DNA from: Tillus elongatus
Taxonomy: Eukaryota > Arthropoda > Insecta > Coleoptera > Cleridae
DNA: 64,000 bases
Reading direction: 5' to 3'
NCBI GenBank assembly: GCA_964006375.1
Contig: OZ023269.1
Location: 8,797,926-8,861,925, forward strand
The notes under the pieces are model-generated. The model searched no databases and was not told the origin of the DNA. It was given only the letters and a program-made list of their open reading frames with translations. Both the position numbers and the translations under genes were made by a program. Positions 25,561 to 38,332 of this stretch are shown in pieces; positions within the stretch are counted from its first letter, which is position 1, and each line of letters opens with the position of its first letter.

Positions 25561-27150
25561 GACGCAGCGAGTGCATTGTGGTACAGAATTTTCATAAAAC
25601 TGTTTATATTTAAAAGTGATTAGTAAAAGGGTCAATAAAAATTTCGGAACGCAGCAAGTGTGTTATATTAGTGAATTTTCATTAGACAGACCTGAAGATC
25701 GGGTTTAGAGATCCTATTACGCGCTTATTTAAAGAATGATTTTGAAATTGTAGATCATCGATATCTCTCTATTATAAAAAAATCTGGACGCAGCAAGTAC
25801 ATTATGGTTGTGAATTTTCATTAAAATGTTTTTAACAATAAATATGTCTCTTTTTAATGAAAGCATGCATCAAATTTGGTTACCAATATGGTAGAAACAA
25901 TGTACCATATTTCCTCAAGTAAGCTTTTCGACAAAACTTTCAAGTTTTTTGCGTGAAAACTTACAACCAGTTTTTTCACGAAAATCCGAAAACATTTTTT
26001 AAACAACTTATTAAACATTTATTATTATGCCTTTCACTTCTGAAACACAAAAAACGGGCTATTTATTTGAAACAATTGAATTACGACAGTTTGAGTTTTT
26101 TTTAATTCAGTCACTATTTTAGAGCGCCTGTATACGGCATCTCGATTTTTTTTCATTATGTAATATAGACAAGATTCTCTCTGAATGCATTATTTGCATG
26201 GGACTTTTATTGGTAAAAACGCCGTATCACAATTTTTGATATGTACCAAATATGTGTAAAGTTGCAAAAATTCGAAAACAAGCATGCCTTACAAAATGCA
26301 AATAAGCAATAATATAAGGGGTGTTCGATTTAAAAAAAAAATGTACATCCAACCACTTATGGGCCACCTGTGATTGCCGAAATAATTTTTATAAGATGCA
26401 GCCCAATATACCCTATAATTTACATAGTCAAAAGTCGCTGTCTTCTCATTAGCGAATTGCTTTTACGAAAATTTGCTAAAAATTATAGACAATTAAACCA
26501 TAAACTATATGGCTAAAACTACTGCTAAAGCATCAGCGAAGGGGTCTATTTCAAATGAATTTTATGGAAATATTTTAGCAAACTGGAGGACAATGACGGT
26601 TAAAACAGAAACCTAAGGACTTGTAAAACATATTTATTGCGATGTTTTCTCTACATAGCCCGTATTCGCTTTAGGTTCTTTGCCCAAAAGTTGCCAATTT
26701 TGGTGTTTCAAATCTCGACTTTGATGTTTTAAGAGGAAGAGTTGTCAAATTTTCAAAGTAATTTTTCTGGCATTTCTTGACCTTTTTAGTCTTAATTTGT
26801 AGCTCACCCTGGATTTTGTTATTCACACAAAATATCTAAATTTTTTGCGTTTATCTGGTCATTAGTGGCACTCAACATTGTTTTCTTTAAATGTCTGTAA
26901 CTTATTTGTCTCTCAACCTATAGATCTAAGTTTTCGCAAATAGTTTACCTTTTGTAGCGTAAACTTACCTACCAAATTTTGGGGCCGTAACTTTGTTATT
27001 TATATAAATATAAAATAGTTTCGGGAAAATCTAGCCGATTTTCTTGGCTAATGAACGTATCCAAGTCATTTGTAAAAGGAAGGTACCCACCAAATTTGAT
27101 CGAAATCGGCCGTTTATTTTTTGAGATTGATATGATACATACATACATGC
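25560..27150. repeat. Composite AT-rich repeat with ACGCAG-type ends
   Basis: Left-type ends occur at 25563 (GACGCAGCGAGTGCATTGTG), 25645 and 25785 (GGACGCAGCAAGTACATTAT). The modules 'GTGTTCGATTTAAAAAA', 'GGGCCACCTGTGATTG' and the 26420-27110 block match 29400-30200 in the same order and 34860-35010 and 40400-41090 inverted. Non-coding. Confidence 0.65.
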
Positions 27151-27478
27151 ACACGCACACTTCGCGTTCATTTGAAAAAATTATCATCCTGTACATTGTT
27201 TCTAAATATAGCTAGGGCATTTTGTAGGGACTCTAGAGAGAATTATTTGTGCCAAGTTTGGATTCGTTATCTTAAAAAATGTAGGAAATAATTTTAAAAG
27301 ATTTAAAATTGTGAGAGGTTTAACACCCTCTATTTTGAAAACGAAGCGTATTTGGACCTATATTCATAGGAATTTTTGGTTTAAAATAAGCCATAGAATC
27401 TCTCTTTAAAGTTTGTTCAAGTACTTAATGAACAGCCTGTATATAAGCATATAAAAATTTAAGCGGATATGGGTTTTT

Positions 27479-27534
27479 ACTTTCGGAAATTTTTTATAAA
27501 TGAGCGCTCTCATTTATAAAAATTTTCCGAAAGT
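27479..27534. repeat. Near-perfect 56-bp palindrome
   Basis: ACTTTCGGAAATTTTTTATA then AATGAGC, centred on GAGCGCTC, and the inverse on the right with one mismatch. It would extrude as a hairpin of 26+ bp with almost no loop. Confidence 0.9.
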
Positions 27535-27599
27535 CTCACCATCGTTACCTCTCTATTAGTGAATATAATTGACATAAAAGTGAAAATAGTTTTATAACA

Positions 27600-27720
27600 G
27601 TTAATGTTGTATGTATTAGTAAATTTTCGTAGAATCCCGACTCTTGAATTTTGAAAAAAAATTTGCAAATGAGCGCGAACTAGAACCCCTAGAACCCATA
27701 TCCGGGGTTAGTTTCAATTT

Positions 27721-27813
<93 letters not shown>

Positions 27814-28137
27814 ACCGATAACTCAAAAAATAATGGGCAGATTTTGATAAAATTTGCATGTACCTTTCTTTTGTAAATGTCTTGGATAAGTTCGTTCGTC
27901 AGGAAAATCTGACGAGGTTTTCCGGAAAAATTTTGAGTTTTCATTAGAAAAAAAATTTTATATCAAAAAATAACTATGATAACCAAATTTGGTAGGTAGG
28001 TTTACGATATAAAAAGTAAACTATAGACCAAAATTTAAATTTCTATGTTACTAGAAAAAAAAGTTATAATAAAATATTTTGTGCCAGATCATTTCTATAA
28101 AAATTCACTATCATAACGCACTTGCTGCGTCCAGTCT
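27600..28137. repeat. Composite AT-rich repeat around (TA)n array 10, ending in an ACGCAG end
   Basis: Module 'AATGAGCGCGAACTAGAACC' precedes TA 27728-27810, and the 'CACACCGATAACTCAAAAAA' module follows. The segment ends CATAACGCACTTGCTGCGTCC at about 28134. Confidence 0.75.
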
Positions 28138-29010
28138 TTTTTTATGAATAAAGTTGCTTTAACCAATAAGATAAATAAATGTAACCATTTATAGTGACAT
28201 TTATAAAGCACGAGCTTAAGGGATGATTTAATTTGTCAGATTAACATTTGTCCTGTTGTTTGTAATGAACAAACAACTATTAAATTTTGATCAAGTTAAA
28301 TAAACGAGGAACCGTTAGTTTTTTAATATATTTAATGTATAATCTTAAATAGCTATTGTATTTATTTGTATGATAAAGTCAAAGAGAACAAAACACTTAT
28401 TTAATCTTAACCCAGTCTCTGTTTCTGAATACAGTCTTCTTTATTGTTTTGGGACTAACACTGGCGGACATAATTACTGGTATGGTGACCATTTTTCTAC
28501 GTTTCATTGGCTCTTTATTTTCAGCGAAAAGTCAATGTCTTTCTGTAGCTTAGGGCCAAACGGTAAATGTATTAACGCGTTTCTATATATTTCCTTCTTC
28601 CGAACCCTTGAAATGTTCTTTGAAGAGCAGGGAATTACAGTAAATAAAAGGAACAATGTACGGGGTGTTTCAGGACGTTATCAACAGATAAGGGCCTTGT
28701 GCTATTACTGTCGTCTGAGAAATATAAAACTGAAAGTAGATGTCTTTTCCTGTGCAATAACCAGTGACGCATAGAGAATTTTTCAAACAATTTAAAAAAT
28801 ACACATAAAGTAAACACATTGTTAATATTTCTCAATTTTACGCAATTGGCTCTTTCGTTCCTACTTGCTTGACTGAAATTATTTCAATAATATGTTTTGA
28901 AACTCAACATAGACCCGCAATAAATAGCCCCATAGAGTATAGACTACGCTACTTTTTTGTAATCACAAACGGAAACTTGACTTTTTGAAGCTTTGGAAGT
29001 AAAAAAGTCT

Positions 29011-29366
29011 GGACTCAGTAAATGCGTTCTGGAAGTGAATTTTCATAAAAATATTTTGAATAGCAAATATTATGTCTTTCTAATGCAAGCAACTTGTGGA
29101 TAATGGATAATTATCCGCAGCCAAAAATTCGCGAACAACAACAATAATGCAAGCAGGCATCAATCTGGTTACCATTATAGCCTATATAGTAAAACATTGT
29201 ACCATATTTTATCAAAATTAGATATTGTTTGAAAATTAAAATTTTTCGAAAATAAACTTAAAATGTTTCCAAGAAAACCGCTTTTCCCGGCAACAAATCT
29301 TAGGTTAATAGCAAATTGAGTTATTGAAAATTGAAAATTCGCTACCAAAACGCACTTACTGCGTCT
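29011..29366. mobile_element. ACGCAG-type MITE, copy A
   Basis: The left end GGACTCAGTAAATGCGTTCT and right end AAAACGCACTTACTGCGTC are inverted relatives of one terminal repeat (consensus GGACGCAGCAAGTGCGTTAT, continuing GGTAGCGAATTTTC). The interior is 356 bp long and non-coding. Likely a miniature DNA transposon. Confidence 0.7.
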
Positions 29367-29399
29367 CGATTTTTTCTTACAAACATGCTTGATATTTCG

Positions 29400-30440
<1,041 letters not shown>

Positions 30441-30499
30441 TTTTTTAAGAGTTTTCCACTCTTTTCTATTTACCATTTCTGGTCCAAAACGATAAATAG

Positions 30500-31248
30500 G
30501 AATTTTTTTCCGGAATTGTTTGGCTTCGAACTGGCAACCCAGTTTAAAGAGGCACGGTTTTTGTGCAGCAAAATATAAATAAGGAAATAAAGGAGAGTAA
30601 AATCTTTCATAAATTACCCTGTATAAAGAAAATCTGATTAAGGGAAGTTTTTTTACTTAATAAATAACCAGCGGTCAGGGTTTATTCAAGCATTGCTGGT
30701 ATTGTTTTTCACTGTCAGTTTTTAATATACGTTATTAAACATAATGGCATCTATATAAAGAGGTTCATTATCTCGGAACAGAATTTATAAGCACTATAAA
30801 CATCAACACAATTATGTTCGACGTTATGCAGTGAAACAGAGACGATAGGCCTCTGTTTTCACTAGGGACAACATACCTCTCAAGTCCTGAACTTGTCAGG
30901 ACTAAAATTACGCTTGATTGATTTCCTTTGTAAGTCAGCTGATCTAGTACATGCTTGATCGGTTTCGATTCTAAACTTTAGACTACACCTATTGTAATCT
31001 CTAGTATCATCTACCAGACAGACCCACTGTCCAGTGGGGTCCATAAACTTATCGCAGATTTTGTAACTGACTAATAATAGACAGATCGTGAATTAATTTG
31101 TAGTGGAAAGTTCTGAAACTTAGCAGACAAGCACACTCACTTGGAATAAACAATTAATTTGCTTCATTTCTGGAGTAGAAACTTACAGAGTTGTTATGTC
31201 TGAGGTACAAACTGTTAGGCAAATATAGTAGGGTAGCGAATTTTCATT

Positions 31249-31317
<69 letters not shown>

Positions 31318-31789
31318 GCGGACGCAGCATCAGCATGCGTGTTATGATTGCGAATATTTACAAATCTTGGTGGTTATAACTGTTCAGTTAACAATAGTAA
31401 AGAAAGATGTATAAAATATTATAGATTAGTGCGTTAGTATCACAAAACCCAATATATCCGTTATGATGCAAGATGTAAAAAAAAGTTAGGTATAAAATTT
31501 GTAGACTGACTTGAGTTTCACGTTTTAGTGAATTTTCTTTTTAAAAAATTCACTAATGAGGAGATCCCGACTTTTGAATTGTGAAAAAATTTGCTGCGCT
31601 CAGGCCTTTTTATCTTTTAGAAAGAGAGAACATGTCTTCTACTTTAACTTTTGTTATATTCCCGACTATACCAAAATTTTTCTAATAAATCGTCTTAGCA
31701 ATTGATTTTCGTGCATCAAACAATTGAAAGATTTTGAAATTTGATTTTTGCAGAAATTTGTGGATAATAATTGGTTGTAGGAACTTTTT
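30500..31789. other. Intron sequence with (TA)n array 12 and an isolated repeat end
   Basis: TA 31251-31314 is bounded by GGTAGCGAATTTTCATTAG on the left and GCGGACGCAGCATCAGCATG on the right, both pieces of the ACGCAG-type terminal repeat. The segment 30505-30560 resembles 33675-33735 (GTTTGGCTTCGAACTGGC), with a B-box-like AGTTCGAAGCC on minus. No gene seen. Confidence 0.55.
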
Positions 31790-33592
31790 TAACTTATACT
31801 TATGTGTATTCTAGGGAACTCACCTCGGGCTTAGTTCAATCAGGAAACTTTTGTAAGCCATATACAAGCACGAGCTTGTTTGTATGACATGCTCTAAAAT
31901 TGTAATCAGATTGTAACAGTCTTTCACAGGATCCAATTATATGTTGTATAGTCTCTGGTTTCCTGCGACACAATCTACAACAGTCATCTACAAGGGTGTT
32001 GCAAGCCCATTTATTGATATCATTGGGATAATTTGCACATTTCTCAGCCCGTACAAGTCGGCTAACACGGCTGCGAGTGGTTGGTACTTCAGTCGCTTCT
32101 GCCCTATCTTCGAGAGCAGATTTTCGTCGAGCAGCACCTCAGTGTCGACAACAAGCCACATATCAAGCCTGTGGCTTTCAACTGCTCTGTCGGTGGCCAC
32201 CGGAAGCTCCCACAGTAGCCTGATCTGACCTACACCTTCAGGTTTGCATTTATAGTAGGAGCCCCAGACTCGATGAGGCCATAATATCTTGCCAGGGTCT
32301 GATGGACGACTTTGGCTACGTTGTCATGACACCTCTTCTAGTCTAACTGGGTCAGAAAATTGCAAGCGCCCGCCGCTTGGTGAATCGCTTCCGGCTTTTT
32401 TGAGTCTGCATAGAGCAATGACAACTTTTCCCATGATGTGTCGCAGGTACGTGCGCGTGCTAATGACCTGATCTTGTAACGCGTACAGAAATCCCTCTGT
32501 TTAAGCAACCAAACCTGCCGTCCGTAACAATTCCGTTGATGCGCGGAGGTCAACGTGAGGTGCTGTCAGGCATCCATGCAGCTCCGGCGGTCATCCAGAC
32601 TCGAAATAATAGTAGGGACTTTATCCTGATGGGGTTGTTTAACGTAGAAAAAATACCACCGAATCTTTTGTCTCTGCACACACTGCACCTGTGGTTGTCG
32701 TTTCTCTTAGAAGTATTCTCCGAGCCGCCTGCACTCGTTATCACACGTCACTGCCAACGAAAGAAGTCCATGTCCCCTCATGTTACTAGGTAAGCACAAG
32801 CGGTGCAAGGAACTTCTAGGATGCAGCATTCGATGCTTTCTGATAACAGAACGAATCCTTTTATCGAACTCCCGAACAGCATTTGCCGACCAATCTAGGA
32901 TGCCACAAGTGTAGGTAGCAACAGGTATTTCCCAAGTGTTTATGGCTTTAATATTATTTCTGCCAGGCAGGTAAGTTTTACACACCTTTCTAACGCTATC
33001 CAAGGCTTTGTCCTCCATAGCTTGCCGCATGTCGGTTGTTTTCCCAGAGAGGAGTTGTTGGATGCCCAAATACTTGTAAGCGCCATCAAAGGCGAGGCCC
33101 TGAGTGAATTCGCCTGTTACTGGTGGGTCGCGTTTAACGTGGAGAACCGCACATTTTTCTAGCCCAAATTCCATGCGGCTCGCGTCGCTAAAACATTTCA
33201 CAATCTCCATCATGCCTCCAAGCTCGTTAGCATTCTTGGAGTACAGTTTCAGATCGTCCATGTAGAACTGGTGAGTGACGCCTTCCACATTACTTCGTTC
33301 GATGTTATATCCGTAGGAAATCTTGGTAAACATATGGCGTAACGGGTTCATAGCTAGACAGAACCAGAGGGGACTTAAAGTGTTCTGCTGGAAGATGCCC
33401 CGGTTGATGTCGAGGCCAACTTGAATGGTTGCACCATCCGGGCTTAGGATCATGAGGTGTGCACGCGAATTTTGCATGCATGCTTTCAGGGTTTCTATGA
33501 GAATGGTGTCGATCCAGTATAGTCGCAAGGCTTTGTGTAACCAAGCGTTAGAGATGGAATCGAATGCATTGCGGTAGTCCATCCAACCGATG
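31790..33592 (-). pseudogene. R4/Dong-like non-LTR retrotransposon, 5'-truncated
   Basis: Minus-strand translation starts IGWMDYRNAFDSIS (RT palm block A), continues GIFQQNTLSPLWFCLAMNPL, then HQFYMDDLKLYSKN (YMDD-type catalytic box) and MEFGLEKCAVLHV. An intact-looking 291-codon frame covers 32707-33582. Downstream pieces in other frames end with CRLCRRKPETIQHIIGSC, a CxxC-H-C knuckle, and a stop at 31836-31838. R4/Dong-type elements pair such an RT with a C-terminal zinc knuckle and restriction-like nuclease. At least two frameshifts and stops kill the copy. The clade call rests on the YMDDLKLY box and knuckle, remembered not searched. Confidence 0.75.
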
Positions 33593-33618
33593 TATTATTA
33601 TTATTACTATTATTATTA
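33593..33618. repeat. (TTA)n microsatellite abutting the R4/Dong-like element
   Basis: TATTATTATTATTACTATTA followed by TTATTA, directly at the 5' truncation point of the element. Confidence 0.9.
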
Positions 33619-33739
33619 TATATACTGGGAAACAAAAAATGGATTCTTGGTTTCGCTGAGTATTGTCGTATCGTCTTTTTCTGTAATTGTTTGGCTTCGA
33701 ACTGGCTACCTAATTCATACAGCCACGGTCCTTGTGTAA

Positions 33740-34569
33740 GAATATTTTAAGACAACATGAGCACAGTAGTACATCAATAATCAATTTGTATCGCTGCATA
33801 TGTAGGCACTGATATCTCCAGAATTATAAGCTTTGCATGCAGTCGGATTACTTGAATATAATGTTGATAAAGTGTATGAGTTCCCCGAGTGAATATTTTT
33901 CCTCAAAAGTGACATAATTTGATTTTAAATCTATCTGTATGTCAGGAATCTCTAAACTCATAATTCTTTTTTTATTATCTGTATGTTGAACCCATTTAGA
34001 TAAGTACCTTATGTTCTCTTTTACGACACAGATTTAAATATAGTATAGCATATGGTAACATATTGAATAAAACATCCTGCATTGCGAGAAGATTTAATTT
34101 AATATTTTCTTATCACTTCCATTTCCTCGATCAAAATGCTGATTCATTTTTTCCGCAAATTGTACGTGATGCCAGCTGTTACGCTGTCAATAAATCATAC
34201 ACTAATCTAAAACTTTCTTGGCTAAGTTGGTTCGAACTTTCCATGAATGAAATATTGCAGGCGAGACGAATTTAGAATTATTATTTACCACTAAATTTGC
34301 ATAAAGATAGTCCACCGCATCTTTTAACGGACTATCTGTCTAGCAAAGTTCAATTTAAAGTAAACCGCATAGCACAAACTTATAATTATCTTATAATTAT
34401 CTAGACTTTCATTTGCTTTTTTGCATTATAAGTGTGTACTTACAGTAAAAATATTGTAACACCTGTATAATATATGAATTTTCAATACTGATTGTGTAAA
34501 GCTTTTTCTGCAAATATTCACTGAATTTTGTCACACAAAAATATAGAAAATTTTTATTTATTGGTGTCA
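33740..34569. other. Intron sequence, nothing recognised
   Basis: No domain-bearing frame; TTATAATTATC is duplicated near 34382-34400. Confidence 0.45.
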
Positions 34570-34685
34570 ATACAATCGTTGGGAGGAGCGCCTGCAAACC
34601 CTGTCTACCCAAGACAATTCCATCTGGCAAATGGCAAAAGCCCTTCGCTCCCAAAAACTTCCGATTTCCCCACTATGCCCCATGC
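34570..34685 (+). pseudogene. Jockey-like LINE scrap
   Basis: Plus-strand sequence equals the antisense of 17345-17445 (TTGGGAGGAG, CCTGTCTACCCAAGACAATT) and translates to the linker LQTLSTQDNSIWQMAKALRS. About 116 bp, both ends truncated. Confidence 0.85.
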
Positions 34686-34689
34686 TTCA

Positions 34690-35317
34690 AGCGTCATTGT
34701 TCTTCATTTTACTAAAATATTTCCAGAAAATTCATTTTAAATAGACCGTTTCTCTGATGCTTTGGCAGTAGTCTTAGCTATAGAGTTTATTGTTTAATGA
34801 TATATAATCAGTTATTATACAAGAAACGAAAAAAATTGTATACATTAATTATAGGGTGTTTTGAGCTACATCTGAAAAAACTATTTATGCAATCACAGGC
34901 TGGCCCATAAGTCGTTAGTGATACAAATTTTCTTTTTTTTCAATCGAACACGCCTTATGTTATTGCATTTTCCATAGAAATACAATGCATGTTTGTAAGA
35001 AAAGAAATTCGGGACGCAGCAAGTGCGTTAAGGTAGCGAATGTTCATTAAATGCTTTAAATTTGAATACCTCAATTTGCTATTAAGCTATAAGGTTGACC
35101 AAGAAATCAGTTTTTTCTGGAAAAATTTAAGTGTACTTTCGGAAATTTTTGAACATTTTCAAACAATACGTTATTTTGATAAAACATGGCACATCGTTTC
35201 TACTATATAGGTTATACTGGTCACCAAATTTGATGCCTGCCTTCATAAAAGGAACACATATTTGCTATTAAAAACCCTTTTACGAAAATTCACTACCATA
35301 ACGCACTTGCTGCATTC
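34690..35317. repeat. Composite AT-rich repeat plus ACGCAG-type MITE, copy B
   Basis: 34690-35010 repeats the modules of 40560-41090. The MITE at 35012-35317 has left end GGACGCAGCAAGTGCGTTAA and right end CATAACGCACTTGCTGCATTC, about 306 bp, non-coding. Confidence 0.75.
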
Positions 35318-35413
35318 AGATTTTTTATTATTATGTATTTAAGTCATTTAGATTGGATTGGAGGGATTGGCCATTATTCTCAATCTATACCACTCAAAGC
35401 AAAATAATATAAA

Positions 35414-35707
35414 TTGACGGACACACAACTAAAACCCAAATGGGGTAAGGTATACGGCAAGGATGCTATTAGCGCACACTTGTTCAATTTACTCATAGAG
35501 TGTACAATAAATAGGCTGAAGAAAAAGATAGCAAGTATCAAAATTGATAGAAAATATTTCCATTACATAAGGTGCATAAATAACAAAGCTGTGGTAGGTA
35601 AAACGCAAAAAGAACTGCAAAGAATGCTGAGTGTGCTAGAAGGTGTACTAAAAAATATTAAATCAAAGATCAATAAAACGAAAACAAGAGAAATAAAGAT
35701 AAAGTAA
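35414..35707 (+). pseudogene. Eroded LINE reverse-transcriptase fragment
   Basis: A 97-codon frame that aligns by eye to RT palm blocks: GKDAISAHLFNLLIECTI (for the usual 'GD.lSp.LFnl.lE'), HYIRCINNKAVVGKTQKEL (where 'iRyADD..vi' should be) and LQRML...INKTKTRE (for 'LQ.ll....l.iN..KTk'). The catalytic Asp pair is lost. An open frame that survives in such a decayed scrap is probably chance. Product would be inactive. Confidence 0.6.
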
Positions 35708-35709
35708 AA

Positions 35710-37062
35710 ATAGCCCTGCGAAGCTTGATGTAAAGCCAACAACTTGAAAAGGGGGAATGTTCTCGTGCCTTGCAAGCAGTATTAGCGATGATTTTTCTGC
35801 TTAGAACGTCCATATTTTTAAACACAGATTCTGAAACGAATGTGAGTTATGTAAAAAATGTAGTAGGAAGTGTGTTTTGCAGTCTTAGGTTTCTACTTTA
35901 ACCACCGCTGTCTTTCATTTTACTAAAACGTGTGCACAAAATTCATTTTAAATACATTTTCTCTGATGCTTTGCCAAGAATTTAAGCTGTAGTGTTCGTG
36001 ATTTAATAGACTAGTATTGTTAATTTAACAAAATATACTTGAAAAAGTCACTCTCTTTACGTAAAAAGTCGACCAACGGACAAACCATATTCCCAGTGCT
36101 AAGAGTTCGCAGGTAGAAAGTGCGTTATGGTAGCGCATTTTCATAAAAAAATTCAAACTTCAATAACCGATATAAATTATTATCAAAAATAATTAACTTG
36201 TTATACCTAAGTAGCATATATAGGGATTATAGCACGCCACAAATATCAAGTTCATTTCTTTATGGAAGACCAAATTTTCAACAATTAGAACAAGTGCACT
36301 TTTGAAACAATAATCTTACTTTGATGTAATATGATGCATGTTTCTAGTGTGAAATTTTTTGATGAAAATTCGCTGGGATGAGGGTTTTTTTTTGCGCCCA
36401 GAATTTTTAATGGTAATATATAAAATTCTAAGCTTGCGAAAGCACGCTGAACTATTTAAACCATCTGAAGCAAAAAATTGGCTTAGAAATAGCTACTAAA
36501 ATTCCGTAAATCACTAATAATGTGCTACGAGAGTTTTTTCTTCGATTTGGATATTGTTAAAAATAAAATGAAGCTCTTTTTAAGCACATTTTTTTGTATT
36601 TTTTAAATCCACTTAACAATTAACTGCCGATAAATTTATTGTTTACTCTCTGAAAGTCACTCATTTTTTCGAACACCATTCATCAAAATTAAAATTTTGT
36701 ATAATGCTATGGAAAAAATTAATTTTCGCTTAACAGGGTTATTGCACGACCCCACTCTCTATTTTGAAATTGTCCAAGGGTAGTAACTTTTAGATAAGTT
36801 TGAAGCTGTGGTAACATTTTTACTTAAAAAGTGACACAAAAAATCTAGGTGGACCCGTTTCAATATTTCTCTCAAAATCTATATTTATTTATTTATAAAC
36901 GTTAAATGTGGCATGATGTTAATCAAACCAACCCTAATAGTTTCGGAGATACGTTTCCATTTGGACAAAAACTTTTTTTTATGTTTGGGGATTGGAAAGC
37001 CTTTTATGATACTTAGCTACCGTGAGATCCAGAATGTTTTGTAAAATCATCTAAAATTCGAT
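35710..37062. other. Intron sequence with repeat remnants
   Basis: Includes a composite-repeat block (35715-35960) and one ACGCAG-type end near 36110 (AAAGTGCGTTATGGTAGCGC). No gene seen. Confidence 0.5.
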
Positions 37063-38332
37063 GGAGGGTCAATAAGTCCGTGACTTTTTGAATTAAACAC
37101 AGGTTTTTTGACAAAAAATCACTTTATTTCTCAACATAGTCTCCTTTGAGCTCTGTACACTTCGTCCAACGTTTCTCCAATGTTTTTATCCCTTTCAAAA
37201 AATTAGCTTTGTCGAGGTCCTCAAAATAGAGATTTGTTTGTGAGCTGATTTCATCATTGAAGTCATATCTCTTTCCGCCGAGCCATTTATTTAAGTTTGG
37301 AAACAATAAATAGTCACTCTGGGCTAAGTCCAGAGAATAGGGTGGATGAGGGAGCAGTTCGTAGCCCAATTTATGCAATTTCGTCATGGAGACAACACAT
37401 GTGTGCACCCTTGCATTGTCTTGGTGAGAAAGAACTTTTGTCTTGCCCAAATGCGGTCGATTTTTCTTCAAATCGTCATTCAATCGGTCCAATAAGTTGG
37501 TATAATATTCGCGATTGATTATAATAAATGTGGATAATACCGCGTGCACCCCAAAAAACGGTCGCTATGACTTTATTCGCTGACAAGCGCACCTTAGCCT
37601 TCTTCGACCACGATTCGCACGGAGAAACCCATTGTTTCGACTGCTGTTTGGTATTTTGTGTGTTGTGGTCAATCCATGTTTCGTCCACGGTTACGAAACG
37701 GCGCAAAAACTCGTCCCTATTACGGTTGAACAACGCCAAACACTCCTTCGAAGTGGTCACACGATTGCGTTTGTGGTCGATTGTGAGCAAACGCGGCACC
37801 CATCTTGCGGAAAGCTTTCTCATACCCAAGTGATAATGCAAAATCGAAACCACTGAGCCATATGATATGCCTATGACTTCCACAATCTCTCGCACTTTAA
37901 ACCTCCGATCGGCAAACACCATATTGTAATTTTTTTCAATTGTTTTGGGTGTAGCGACCACAACTGGGCGTCCAGAACGTTCGACGTCATTTGGGCTTGT
38001 ACGGCCGCAACGATATTAAGTAAACCACTTTTTTACCATGGAAATTGATGGTGCAGAGTCCCCATAGTATTTATCCAGCTTAGCCTTGGTTTGAGTGATT
38101 GTTTTTTTCCGCAAAAAATAATGTTTGATGAGCACACGAAATTAATTTTTTTCCATTTTCGTTATAACTCACGAGGTTGTCTGCTTTCAATGGGTATCTA
38201 ACAAAAACTAAATGACGCAGCTTGTTCAAAATTTGCCAGGAGTTAACTAACAGATGCTTGTTGACAGAAGCAGTGTTGCCCTTCCTATGAAGAGGCGGGA
38301 AATTCAAAAAGTCACGAACTTATTGACCCGCC
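37063..38332 (-). pseudogene. DD34D mariner transposon, inactive, nearly full length
   Basis: About 1.27 kb with 32-bp inverted repeats: GGAGGGTCAATAAGTCCGTG at 37063 and its inverse ending TATTGACCCGCC at 38332. The minus-strand frames give helix-turn-helix parts (KYYGDSAPSISMVKKWFT; SPNDVERSGRP; FKVREIVEVIGISYGSV), VDETWIDHNT (first Asp), SHQDNARVHT (second) and HPPYSLDLAQSDY (third). From the second Asp to the Asp of QSDY there are 34 residues. Stops near 38010 and a frameshift near 37500 split the ORF into 37476-37961 and 37124-37549. Cut-and-paste transposase in living relatives. No clear TA duplication remains. Confidence 0.93.

Noticed and set aside
28370..28774. 134-codon plus-strand frame
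   Set aside because: No recognisable domain, biased composition, no splice context; treated as chance.
30505..33735. Second SINE family based on GTTTGGCTTCGAACTGGC (30505-30560 and 33675-33735)
   Set aside because: Only a B-box-like word is shared; no clear A box, tail or target duplication.
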